Assembly (NCBI GenBank): GCA_022072405.1 | Contig: JAJVHX010000008.1 | Span: 62,001-126,000 of the forward strand | Origin: Phycisphaerae bacterium | GTDB lineage: Bacteria > Planctomycetota > Phycisphaerae > UBA1845 > CAIVHJ01 | Reading direction: 5' to 3' | DNA: 64,000 nt | Shown: one piece after another, positions 18,825 through 27,220 of the stretch | How positions within the stretch are numbered: the stretch's first letter is position 1 | How the letters are laid out: each line of letters begins with the position of its first letter | The notes under the pieces: generated by a model | The model's database searches: none | What the model was told of the DNA's origin: nothing | The model's input: the letters and a program-made list of their open reading frames with translations, nothing else | Made by a program: the position numbers and the translations under genes

Positions 18825-19562
18825 ATGATCAGTTCACCGGACATCGTCGCGCAGTTACAGACCCTGACCAAGGTCTATCGCCAGCAAACCAGCGCCATCG
18901 AGGTGCAGGCCCTGCGCGGGGTGGACCTGACTTTTCGGCGGGGAGAGTATATCGCCATTTGCGGTGCCAGCGGCTCGGGCAAGAGTACGCTGCTGAATAT
19001 TCTCGGCTGCCTGGATCGGCCTACCAGCGGGCAATATTTGCTCGGTGGGGCTGATGTCTCGCTGAAAAATGACGACGAACTCTCCGATATCCGCAGTGAA
19101 TTTCTGGGTTTTGTCTTTCAGAGCTTCAACCTGATTCCCCAGCTGACGGTGCAGGAAAACGTGGAAGTTCCGCTGTTTTACCGCAATGAACCGGCAGAAG
19201 AACGGGCCCGCATGGCGAAAATCATGCTGGAGATGGTCGGGTTGAGCGATCGGGGTCACCATCGACCCAACGAGCTTTCCGGCGGGCAGATGCAGCGGGT
19301 GGCCATCGCCCGGGCGCTGGTCAACGATCCGCTGCTGATCCTGGCGGATGAGCCGACCGGCAACCTCGATACCCGGACCGGCGAGATGATTCTCGATGTC
19401 TTTGACCGGCTCAATAAGCAGGAGCAGCGAACCATCATCATGGTGACTCACGAGCCGGATGTCGCCGCCCGCTGCAGCCGGACCATCCATCTGCGCGACG
19501 GCTTGATCCTCTCGGACGATCCCAACCCCCCGTATGTGCGCGCCGCACCGGCGCAGAATTAG
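18825..19562 (+). CDS. ABC transporter ATP-binding protein, MacB/LolD-like
   Basis: 245 residues. Walker A GASGSGKS is at 47-54, the Q-loop is in [21 protein letters not shown], the signature is [15 protein letters not shown], and Walker B with D-loop is [12 protein letters not shown], followed by the switch His in MVTHEPD. These details are typical of the ATPases paired with FtsX/MacB-type permeases. Normally such a permease gene follows or is fused; here the next gene is a LysM lipoprotein and no permease is encoded in the window. It may work with a permease encoded elsewhere. Confidence 0.92.
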   Translation: MISSPDIVAQLQTLTKVYRQQTSAIEVQALRGVDLTFRRGEYIAICGASGSGKSTLLNILGCLDRPTSGQYLLGGADVSLKNDDELSDIRSEFLGFVFQSFNLIPQLTVQENVEVPLFYRNEPAEERARMAKIMLEMVGLSDRGHHRPNELSGGQMQRVAIARALVNDPLLILADEPTGNLDTRTGEMILDVFDRLNKQEQRTIIMVTHEPDVAARCSRTIHLRDGLILSDDPNPPYVRAAPAQN

Positions 19563-19641
19563 CTTTTCAAACCACTGCCGGCCTGGTTATCATGTGGACT
19601 GCGCGGCAATCATCTACTCACCTGGGAACGGAGGCCCGATC

Positions 19642-20049
19642 ATGTCACGCTATGCATTCACCCTGGCTCTGTTGATTATTACTGCCGGTTGCAATAAAGA
19701 AGAACCGACGGTTGCTTCGACCGAACCGATGACCACCACCTATTCCGAACCCAGCGGCACGGATTCATCCGTGTTGCAGGTCGGCGGCAGTTATGCAGGT
19801 GATGAGAATGGCGGCACAGCGACGGGCAGCGTCTCCGCCTATCCGTCGATCAGTTCCACCACGCCCTCCAACAACAGCGCCCAGGGCGGCCACTCCCACA
19901 TGGTACAGAAAGGCGACACGCTCTACAGTCTGGCCCGTTTTTATTACAACGACCAGTCCCAGTGGAAGAAAATTTACGAAGCCAACAAATCCACCCTGCA
20001 CGATCCTAACCAGATCAAGACGGGCACGCAGCTTTTTATTCCTGAATAA
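19642..20049 (+). CDS. LysM-domain lipoprotein
   Basis: 135 residues. ATG 19642 has GGAGG seven bases upstream; the frame is open further upstream but without a signal. The lipoprotein signal MSRYAFTLALLIITAGC has Cys17. A Ser/Thr/Gly-rich linker leads to one C-terminal LysM domain (about 87-135: MVQKGDTLYSLARFYYNDQS to IKTGTQLFIPE), which binds peptidoglycan glycan. The likely location is the inner face of the outer membrane, contacting the wall. Confidence 0.85.
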   Translation: MSRYAFTLALLIITAGCNKEEPTVASTEPMTTTYSEPSGTDSSVLQVGGSYAGDENGGTATGSVSAYPSISSTTPSNNSAQGGHSHMVQKGDTLYSLARFYYNDQSQWKKIYEANKSTLHDPNQIKTGTQLFIPE

Positions 20050-20074
20050 ATTGAGTATGGGTCGCTGAAATTCA

Positions 20075-20101
20075 AGAAGCCGCGGGCTTTAGCCCGCGCG
20101 T
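20075..20101 (+). repeat. GC-rich palindromic repeat after the LysM gene
   Basis: Contains a perfect 8-bp stem CGCGGGCT/AGCCCGCG with a 2-base loop (20081-20098), preceded by AAGC. A related inverted sequence appears at 57586-57612. There is no T-run, so it is not a typical intrinsic terminator, although it could protect the 3' end of the transcript. Confidence 0.6.
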
Positions 20102-20164
20102 ACAGGTGATCAGCAATTGATCTGCGCCAGGGCGAATATTCGCAACCCATAGTAAAATGGCGGT

Positions 20165-22252
20165 ATGGCCGGGCACTCATCGTCTCAACCTCCCTCAGTC
20201 AATCTGGATACACCGGTACGTTTTATTCCTGGGGTTGGTCCGGCGCGCGGGCAGGTGCTGGAGCAGTCCGGCATCAGCGACGTGGGGGCGCTGCTGCTAC
20301 GTCGTCCACGGCGTTATGTGGCGATACCCGCCTGCCGCCCGATTGCGGAATGGTCGCCCGGACAGACTGCTTGTATCGCCGGCGAAATCGTGCGACTGCG
20401 TTTTGCCCGGGCCGGTCGGGTGCAGGCTGAGATTGTCGATGGTCAGGAGCGCTGTCGCATCACCTGGTTTCATTCCCCCTATTTGCGTGAACGGTTGCGG
20501 AGCGGGCAGGTGCTGCTGGCTTGGGGAATCATCCGTGCGGGAGAGTCGGGGGCGGAGATGATCAATCCCCGATTTCGCACCGCCGAATCAGCCGAGCAAC
20601 TGGAACTACCCACGACGACCAGCTGGCAGGCGGTTTACGCGCGGATCGATACGCTCACCGGTCGGGCGATTTATCAGATCATCCGGCGGGGGCTGGCCCT
20701 GTTGCCGGCGCTAGCCGACATTTGGCCCGCGAACGACCAGCCGGCGGGTGAATGGATGTCGTTGGATGAAGCGCTGCGCGGCGTGCATCAGCCCCAGGAT
20801 GATGCCCACGCCGAACATTGTCGCCGGCGCCTTGCTTATGACGAATTGCTGATGTGGCAGCTCAGTTTCGCGGAAGCCCGCCGCCGGCAGCAGCACTCCT
20901 CAGCGCCGCCGCTGCCAGTGAGCGCGGAGATCGATCGGCGGATACGAGCGCGCTTTCCCTTCCGCCTCAGTCCCGCTCAGGATCGGGCCGTACAGGAGAT
21001 TTCCGCCGACCTCGCCCAGTCTCAGCCGATGCTGCGCCTGCTGCAGGGCGATGTCGGCTCGGGCAAAACAGCGGTGGCGGTATATGCGGCGCTGGTAGCG
21101 ATTGCCAATCGCCAGCAGGTGGTGCTGCTGGCTCCGACGGAGATTCTCGCCCGCCAGCATTATCAGCGGATCAGTGAATATCTGCGCGGCAGCCAGGTGC
21201 AGTTGGCACTCTTCACGGGTACTCTCCGCACCACTGAGCGCGAACCGTTGCAGCAGCAGTTGGTCACCGGGCACCTGAATCTGGCGGTCGGAACCCATGC
21301 CCTGCTTGAAGAGGTGATTCGTTTCCAACGACTCGGGCTGGTGATCATTGATGAGCAGCATCGCTTCGGCGTCGCCCAGCGCGAAGCGCTCAAGCGCAAG
21401 GCTCCGCACGCCCACTACCTCGTGCTCAGCGCCACGCCGATCCCGCGCACGCTGGCTATGATCGGGCTGGGCGATCTGGATCAATCGGTGATTGATGAAC
21501 TGCCCGCCGGTCGTCTGCCGGTCATCAGCCGGCTGGTTACTCCGGCGGGAGCGGCAGCAGCCTGGCGGGCGATTGTGACCGAACTGGCGGCGGGGCGGCA
21601 AGCCTACATCGTCTTCCCGCTGATCGAGGAAAGCGAGCAATCGCCTTTGCGGGCGGTAACGGTGGAATATGAGCGGTTGCGGGCCGGTGTGCTGCGGAAT
21701 TTTTCGTGCGGGCTGCTGCATGGACGACTGCCGACTGAGGAGCGAACGGCGACGCTGGAACAGTTCCGTAGCGGCGCGTTACAGGTGCTGGTGGCGACCA
21801 CTGTGGTGGAGGTCGGGGTGGATGTAGCCAATGCGACGGTTATGGCGGTGTTTCACGCGGAGCGCTACGGCCTGGCCCAGTTGCATCAGTTGCGCGGACG
21901 GGTGGGGCGCGGCCGCCATGGCGGACAATTCTTCATGTTCGTGGACAAGGAATCCACTGAAACGGCCGCACGTCTGCAGATCATGCTGGAAACGACCGAC
22001 GGCTTTCGGATCGCCGAAGCCGATCTCGCCCAGCGCGGGCCGGGTGACCTGCTGGGCACACAGCAACATGGCCTGCCCGGTTTGCGTTTCATCGATCTGG
22101 CGCGCGATCGGGTGTTGTGGGAACAGGCCCGGCAGCAGGCCCAGGTATTGCTGGAGCAGATCGTCCATTGGCCGGCCGAACAACGTGACCGCTTTCGCCA
22201 CTGGCAGAAACGTTACGTCGATCGCCGCAGCGACTGGCTGCAGATCGGGTAG
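20165..22252 (+). CDS. recG: ATP-dependent DNA helicase RecG
   Basis: 695 residues. It remodels stalled replication forks and branched recombination intermediates. The N-terminal wedge/OB domain comes first (FIPGVGPARGQVLEQSGI, then the HSPYLRERLRSGQ region). Helicase motif I is GDVGSGKTAVA, motif II is DEQH in LVIIDEQHRFGVAQRE, motif III is LSATPIPRTLAM and motif VI is QLRGRVGRG. The RecG-specific C-terminal LAQRGPGDLLGTQQHGLP is present. Length is normal. The start at 20165 has no strong ribosome binding site. Confidence 0.97.
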   Translation: MAGHSSSQPPSVNLDTPVRFIPGVGPARGQVLEQSGISDVGALLLRRPRRYVAIPACRPIAEWSPGQTACIAGEIVRLRFARAGRVQAEIVDGQERCRITWFHSPYLRERLRSGQVLLAWGIIRAGESGAEMINPRFRTAESAEQLELPTTTSWQAVYARIDTLTGRAIYQIIRRGLALLPALADIWPANDQPAGEWMSLDEALRGVHQPQDDAHAEHCRRRLAYDELLMWQLSFAEARRRQQHSSAPPLPVSAEIDRRIRARFPFRLSPAQDRAVQEISADLAQSQPMLRLLQGDVGSGKTAVAVYAALVAIANRQQVVLLAPTEILARQHYQRISEYLRGSQVQLALFTGTLRTTEREPLQQQLVTGHLNLAVGTHALLEEVIRFQRLGLVIIDEQHRFGVAQREALKRKAPHAHYLVLSATPIPRTLAMIGLGDLDQSVIDELPAGRLPVISRLVTPAGAAAAWRAIVTELAAGRQAYIVFPLIEESEQSPLRAVTVEYERLRAGVLRNFSCGLLHGRLPTEERTATLEQFRSGALQVLVATTVVEVGVDVANATVMAVFHAERYGLAQLHQLRGRVGRGRHGGQFFMFVDKESTETAARLQIMLETTDGFRIAEADLAQRGPGDLLGTQQHGLPGLRFIDLARDRVLWEQARQQAQVLLEQIVHWPAEQRDRFRHWQKRYVDRRSDWLQIG

Positions 22253-22412
22253 AATCATGGTATGCGACCCGGGGCTGGCGCCAGCGGCTGTTGAGATATT
22301 CACCTCCTTCAGAGATAAAAAAGCGGAAAGTCTGCAATGCGGGTGTGAGAAATTATCCCGCACCGACGGCAATGATGTAATAAAAATTATTTCCGGTACT
22401 ATTGATTTACAG

Positions 22413-23351
22413 ATGAATTCGATAAGTCAACATCACAAGCGACTGATACGGGTCACCACGGGGAGTGAAGCGGGATTTACATTAATAGAGTTGCTGGTAG
22501 TGATCACAATCATAGCCGCGATGATCTCCATGCTGCTGCCGTCGCTGGCGGCTGTGCGGCATCAAACACGCAGTCTCAAATGCCAGTCACAACTCTATTC
22601 GATGATCCAGGGTTTTCACGTTTATTCCTTGCAGAACAACGATCAGATCATTCCATCTTATAACATGTTCGGAGTCAGTACGAGCACTCATCCGATGGAT
22701 GGCTGGGGTCCGATCCTGGATCATCTGGGCATCGTCATGGGCAACGGGGTATTTGATCGAAATCCATACACCTGCCCGGAAACGCTCGATCGCCCGGGAA
22801 TTCAAGCGACCCAGACCGGCAGCGATCCGGATAATCCCAAAGGATACATGGATTGTCCTGCGATGATTACCATTTCGACGATTTATGCTGCACAAGTTCC
22901 TTTTGAGAATTACCGCAAGACGATTCGGACAGGTTACTGGATCAACGGAGATAATCCGATAGGTATCCCGCAGGAGTTCACGCCGGGCATCTTCTACACG
23001 AGCAGTGTTGGTTACGGTCCCAATCTGCAGAATCAGGTAATGATGCCCAACAGCTATTCGCGGTTCCGTACGATGTCACGCCTGATTGCCTTGGCGGATG
23101 GTTTGTATTCCGGAAAACAGGAATTTACGCGTGTCGGAGTCACGGACTCTCGCATCGGCTACCGACATCCGGTACAAGGCAAGGGAGCGAATGCCGCCAT
23201 CGCCGATGGCCATGTCGAAGCCGTCGATGGCCAGCGTTTCCCGCGCAAGTATGCTCCCGGCTGGGTAACGGCAGAAGAAGCCCGGCTGGATAATATGGGC
23301 ACCGGACTCACCATCTATGCCGATCCCGAACAGCACATCCCCGAATCTTAA
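22413..23351 (+). CDS. Prepilin-like secreted protein (N-terminal methylation motif)
   Basis: 312 residues from ATG 22413. The frame is open far upstream but overlaps recG there. A type IV prepilin/pseudopilin signal is clear: cleavage between Gly21 and Phe22, then FTLIELLVVITII with Glu at +5, followed by a single hydrophobic helix. The body ends with a region containing GANAAIADGHVEAVDG, similar to the C-terminal motif of the large planctomycete prepilin-like family. It is probably processed by a prepilin peptidase and built into a secretion or surface fibre. It is a single gene with no pilus genes around it. Confidence 0.85.
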   Translation: MNSISQHHKRLIRVTTGSEAGFTLIELLVVITIIAAMISMLLPSLAAVRHQTRSLKCQSQLYSMIQGFHVYSLQNNDQIIPSYNMFGVSTSTHPMDGWGPILDHLGIVMGNGVFDRNPYTCPETLDRPGIQATQTGSDPDNPKGYMDCPAMITISTIYAAQVPFENYRKTIRTGYWINGDNPIGIPQEFTPGIFYTSSVGYGPNLQNQVMMPNSYSRFRTMSRLIALADGLYSGKQEFTRVGVTDSRIGYRHPVQGKGANAAIADGHVEAVDGQRFPRKYAPGWVTAEEARLDNMGTGLTIYADPEQHIPES

Positions 23352-23456
23352 AGGATTTGATCAAACGCCCCTAGGTCCCAGGCCGGCTTTATTAGGCAGC
23401 GGATGGGTCGGATGCCTCAAGCCAGCAGCTGGCAAATCGAGTAATATATCCCACCC

Positions 23457-25277
23457 ATGGGCAGCAGGCAGAAATCAATCAGTGCGCAACTGGGCCAGTT
23501 GGCGGTGAGTCTGCTGGCGGGGCTGGCTATGGTGACGGTGGCGCTGGAGTATGGTTTCGAAGAACCGCCGATCCACCGCAGCGTGCTGTATTCGGTACAG
23601 GCGTTATTGATCGGCAGTTACTTGGTGAAACTGGTTATGGCTGGGGTGCAAGCCGGACCGTCACTGCGGTTGCTCATGAGCCATATCGTCGATATTGGCT
23701 GGCTGATTTTTTCGGGGTTCGCTCTCTATACCGGTGCTCCCTGGCGCAGCGTGCTGCTGGCGGGGGCGCTCTATGTCATCCTTCTGCAACTCGGGCTGCT
23801 GGCCGTTGGAATATTTCGCCGCATGCAGGGTTCACCCGACGAACCTGCTAACCGGTTGATGCCGGCGCGGCTGCTGCTGACTTCCTTCGTGCTGCTGATC
23901 TTTGCCGGTGGAACGCTGCTCAACCTGCCGCTGGCCATGTCTTACGAAAAACGTCACGAGGATCTGCACTATGCCAACTGGCGGGTGTTGAATCATTACT
24001 TTACCGCCACCAGTGCGGTATGTGTTACCGGGCTGGTTATCTATGATTCCGGCGAGGATTACAGTTTTTTCGGCCAGATGGTGATTCTGGGGCTGATCCA
24101 GTTGGGCGGGTTGGGCATCATGACCTTCGGCTCGGTGTTCGGACTATTGCTGGGGCAGCAGCTTTCCCTCCGCGATCAGCTGGTGTTGCGGGATGCGTTC
24201 GGCCGCGAGGCGATCGGCCACATCAGTTCACTGGTGAAATTCATCGTACTGAGCACGCTGGTGTGTGAGAGCGCGGCAGCCATGGCCCTCTATAACATGT
24301 GGCCGGTGGAGATGACTGAACCGGCGACCCGCTGGTGGTGGAGTATTTTTCATGCCATCAGCGCCTTCTGCAATGCCGGTTTTGCGTTGGATTCGAGCAA
24401 TCTGGTGGTGTTTCGGGGCTGCTGGCAGGTCTACGGGGTGATTGCGCCGACGATCGTACTGGGAGGCCTTGGTTTTCCGGTACTGGCGGAGGTCACCAGC
24501 TGGTGTTGGGCCAGGATTCGACGACTGTGGCGGCAATGGCATTCACCGGTGGCGGGCAGTCCGCTCATTGTGCGGACGCTGGGACTTCATACCCGGCTGG
24601 TGTTGCTCACGACTGCCGGACTGGTTGTGGCAGGTACTATTGCGATCTGGGTGTGTGAAACTATACCGACGACCGGACAGCACACCGACAGCGCCGTGAT
24701 GAGTCAGATGAGCAGTGGGGCCCGGCTGGCGGCGGCCTACTTTCAGTCGGTCACCTGCCGTACCGCAGGATTTAACGCGGCAGCCCATTCCGAACAGGAT
24801 CTGGCTCCAGGCACGATACTGGTTTCGGGGATATTGATGTTTATCGGCGGTTCGTCGGCGTCGACGGCGGGTGGTATCAAAACCGCTACGCTGGCAGTAT
24901 TGTTGTTGAGTGCCTATGCGGCGTTGCGGAAGCGGCAACATGTGGAAATATTCCGGCGGAGAATACCCTTGCCGACCATCACGCAGGCCACGGTGGTGAC
25001 CGTGGGATCATTGAGCCTGGTGATTGTGGCGGGGGTGATTATGAGCTGCACGGAATCCATCTCACTGACCGCGTTGCTCTTTGAAATACTCTCCGCTCAT
25101 GGCACGGTGGGGCTGAGCCTGGGAATCACCACTCAATTGACAGCCATCGGCAAGATCATCATCATGCTGGTGATGCTGGCGGGTCGATTGGGACCGCTGA
25201 CCCTGCTGGTGGCGCTGGCGGGTTCGGAGCAGAAATCCGGTTACAGCTACCCGACCGGTCAGGTGATGATCGGCTAA
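23457..25277 (+). CDS. trkH: Potassium uptake membrane subunit, TrkH/KtrB family
   Basis: 606 residues, with about ten or more hydrophobic segments. The four pore-loop selectivity motifs are visible in order: TSAVCVTGLVIYD, AFCNAGFALDSSN, SVTCRTAGFNAAAH and SAHGTVGLSLG, each with the conserved Gly. An extra N-terminal part with several helices (about residues 1-130) precedes the first pore unit. The protein works with a cytosolic RCK/TrkA protein, which is encoded 364 bases downstream. The gap between the two genes holds two different repeats. The stop codon TAA is part of the left end of the first one. Confidence 0.92.
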   Translation: MGSRQKSISAQLGQLAVSLLAGLAMVTVALEYGFEEPPIHRSVLYSVQALLIGSYLVKLVMAGVQAGPSLRLLMSHIVDIGWLIFSGFALYTGAPWRSVLLAGALYVILLQLGLLAVGIFRRMQGSPDEPANRLMPARLLLTSFVLLIFAGGTLLNLPLAMSYEKRHEDLHYANWRVLNHYFTATSAVCVTGLVIYDSGEDYSFFGQMVILGLIQLGGLGIMTFGSVFGLLLGQQLSLRDQLVLRDAFGREAIGHISSLVKFIVLSTLVCESAAAMALYNMWPVEMTEPATRWWWSIFHAISAFCNAGFALDSSNLVVFRGCWQVYGVIAPTIVLGGLGFPVLAEVTSWCWARIRRLWRQWHSPVAGSPLIVRTLGLHTRLVLLTTAGLVVAGTIAIWVCETIPTTGQHTDSAVMSQMSSGARLAAAYFQSVTCRTAGFNAAAHSEQDLAPGTILVSGILMFIGGSSASTAGGIKTATLAVLLLSAYAALRKRQHVEIFRRRIPLPTITQATVVTVGSLSLVIVAGVIMSCTESISLTALLFEILSAHGTVGLSLGITTQLTAIGKIIIMLVMLAGRLGPLTLLVALAGSEQKSGYSYPTGQVMIG

Positions 25278-25415
25278 GGAGCTATTGCCCAACTCATCAC
25301 CGAGCCGCGACCGTCAGGGAGCGGGAAGCGGAGTGGTTGCTTTCTCCACCGCTTCCTCACGGGCGCGGCTCTGAAAACCGGAAGATCAGTTTATCGAGTT
25401 GGGTAACAGCTCTTA
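25278..25415 (+). repeat. Hairpin repeat, family B
   Basis: Outer imperfect inverted repeats GAGCTATTGCCCAACTC and GAGTTGGGTAACAGCTC (15 of 17 match) bound two inverted copies of the family A core. The copies are ACCGAGCCGCGACCGTCAGG on the left and an imperfect complement around CCTCACGGGCGCGGCTC on the right. It could fold into one long hairpin. It starts exactly at the trkH stop codon. A second copy is at 57396-57527. Confidence 0.75.
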
Positions 25416-25439
25416 AGGCGGTCCATCAGAGCAACGTCG

Positions 25440-25529
25440 GGTACTGGTAAAGTTTGAACCAAAATTCAAACAAACCAAGTTGAAAACCGCTCCCTTACGG
25501 TCGCGGCTCGGTGAATCTTTACCAGTACC
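25440..25529 (+). mobile_element. MITE-like element, family A
   Basis: 90 bp with end repeats GGTACTGGTAAAG and CTTTACCAGTACC. It has an internal GTTTGAA/TTCAAAC hairpin and core CTCCCTTACGGTCGCGGC. It is flanked by a perfect 8-bp direct repeat CAACGTCG at 25432-25439 and 25530-25537. It sits between trkH and trkA. Confidence 0.92.
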
Positions 25530-25640
25530 CAACGTCGCCTTCATCGGTGATGAATTCCGTGCAGTCTGAAGTCTGCGGTTGGTTCAAAAAGCAATTTTTT
25601 CAGGAAGCATTTTTATAAACAGCTTTCAAGAAGTAACCAG

Positions 25641-26339
25641 ATGAGCAATTCACGACCTCATATTGCCGTGATCGGACTGGGACGCTTTGGTTTTCACCTG
25701 GCTGAAACATTGACCCAGGCGGGTGCCGACGTGATCGGTGTGGATAACAGCCAGGACATCATCGAGGATGCCCGTGATCACGTCACGCTGGCTATCTGCC
25801 TGGACAGCACCGATGAGGAAGCGTTACGGCTGCATGGACTGGACGAGGTGGACGTAGCGGTGGTGGGCATCGGCAGCGATTTCGATGCAGCCATACTGAC
25901 AGTTTCATTGTTGCGCAGCCTGGGCGTGCCGCGCATCATCGCCCGGGCGGAGAATGATCGGCGGGGGCAGATTCTGGCTCAGGTCGGTGCCGATACCGTG
26001 GTCCTGCCGGAAGCGGAAGCCGCCGAGCGCTGGGCCAATCGGCTGATGCTGCCCAATCTCGCCGACATGGTGGAGCTTGGCGAGGGTCACAGCCTCGTGC
26101 AACTGCGGGCGCCGGCTGCTTTTCACCACAAAAGTCCGGGCGAGCTGGCCCTGCGGCAGAAATATCATCTGACGCTGGTGGCGATTAAACGGCTGGTTAA
26201 AACCGCTTCCGGACAGAACAACCGCGAATCGGAAGTCTATACGATCACCATTCCCGATCATGACACGAAAATCTTGCCCAACGATATTGTCATCCTGGTG
26301 GGTTCCGACGAGAGCATCAATCGCCTGGCCCGCACCTGA
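25641..26339 (+). CDS. trkA: Potassium uptake regulatory subunit, TrkA/KtrA family
   Basis: 232 residues with one RCK unit. The N-terminal Rossmann domain has GLGRFGFHLAETL (NAD/ATP-binding GxGxxG) and VDNSQDIIEDA. Its second half continues with VVGIGSDFDAAILTVSLLR and ARAENDRRGQIL. The C-terminal TrkA-C ligand domain runs from about residue 145 (SLVQLRAPAAFHHKSPGEL) to PNDIVILVGSDESINRL. It gates the TrkH/KtrB pore encoded upstream. birA follows after 22 bases. Confidence 0.93.
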   Translation: MSNSRPHIAVIGLGRFGFHLAETLTQAGADVIGVDNSQDIIEDARDHVTLAICLDSTDEEALRLHGLDEVDVAVVGIGSDFDAAILTVSLLRSLGVPRIIARAENDRRGQILAQVGADTVVLPEAEAAERWANRLMLPNLADMVELGEGHSLVQLRAPAAFHHKSPGELALRQKYHLTLVAIKRLVKTASGQNNRESEVYTITIPDHDTKILPNDIVILVGSDESINRLART

Positions 26340-26361
26340 TTCCTGATGGATAGACTGCATA

Positions 26362-27159
26362 ATGACTGACCTGCTACGAGCTGAACTTTTACAGACGCCG
26401 CGCGCCTTGATCGGCCGACAGGTGGAAGTACATGACGAACTGGACAGCACCAACAGCCGGGGCCTGGCGCTGGCGGACGATTCACGTTATCACGGGCTGG
26501 TTGTGTTTGCTGAAAAGCAAAGCGCTGGGCGCGGGCGGCTGCAACGCCCCTGGCAATCACCGAAAGGGGCCAGTCTGCTCTGCACGGTGGTGTTGCAACT
26601 CGATCCGCAGAGCCGGGTCGCGGAGGGATTGTGGTTGTGGAGCGCGCTGGCGGTGCAGCAGGCGGTGCGGACAGCCTGTGCGCTGAACAGTGAAATCAAG
26701 TGGCCGAATGATCTGCTCTGCCGGGGGCGAAAATTATGCGGTATCCTGATCGAAAGTCGATCGCTGGTGGACGGCCGGAGGGGCTATGCCGTGGGTATCG
26801 GCCTGAATTGCCTGCAGCAGGAAGCACATTTCCCGCCCGAATTGCGTTCACGGGCGACCTCTCTGGAACTGGAATGTCACCAGCCGATCGATCGATTACA
26901 GGTGGCGCAGAAACTGCTGGAAGCGCTGGAGATGTGGAGGCAACAAGCCGATCTGCTGGATGGCGAGGAGCTCAAATCCTGCTGGCTGGAACACGCTCAA
27001 CCGCTGGGTCGGCGGTTGACTCTGCTGTCGGAAGGTGTGAACTACTCCGGAAGTCTGATTGATCTTGATCCGCAGGCTGGATTGCTGGTGCAGTTGGATA
27101 ACGGTGGTCGGCGGCTGTTTGCCCCGCACACGACCACTCTGCTGGATCAAGTTGAATAA
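26362..27159 (+). CDS. birA: Biotin--[acetyl-CoA-carboxylase] ligase
   Basis: 265 residues. It makes biotinyl-AMP and transfers biotin to the carboxylase carrier protein. Motifs include DELDSTNSRGLAL, the biotinyl-AMP loop AGRGRLQRPW, KWPNDLLCRGRKLCGIL and YAVGIGLNC. The C-terminal SH3-like domain is present (GRRLTLLSEGVNYSGSL and VQLDNGGRRLF). There is no N-terminal helix-turn-helix, so it is the non-repressor (class I) type. Confidence 0.95.
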   Translation: MTDLLRAELLQTPRALIGRQVEVHDELDSTNSRGLALADDSRYHGLVVFAEKQSAGRGRLQRPWQSPKGASLLCTVVLQLDPQSRVAEGLWLWSALAVQQAVRTACALNSEIKWPNDLLCRGRKLCGILIESRSLVDGRRGYAVGIGLNCLQQEAHFPPELRSRATSLELECHQPIDRLQVAQKLLEALEMWRQQADLLDGEELKSCWLEHAQPLGRRLTLLSEGVNYSGSLIDLDPQAGLLVQLDNGGRRLFAPHTTTLLDQVE

Positions 27160-27220
27160 ACGAGCGACTCGCTGGTGACGTGAACCGGAATCTACGCCGT
27201 ACACTTCAAGAGTATGACTT

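Noticed and set aside
21831-22412. Extension of the prepilin-like gene upstream of 22413
   Set aside because: It overlaps recG in another frame. The prepilin signal defines the N-terminus, so the start at 22413 was preferred.
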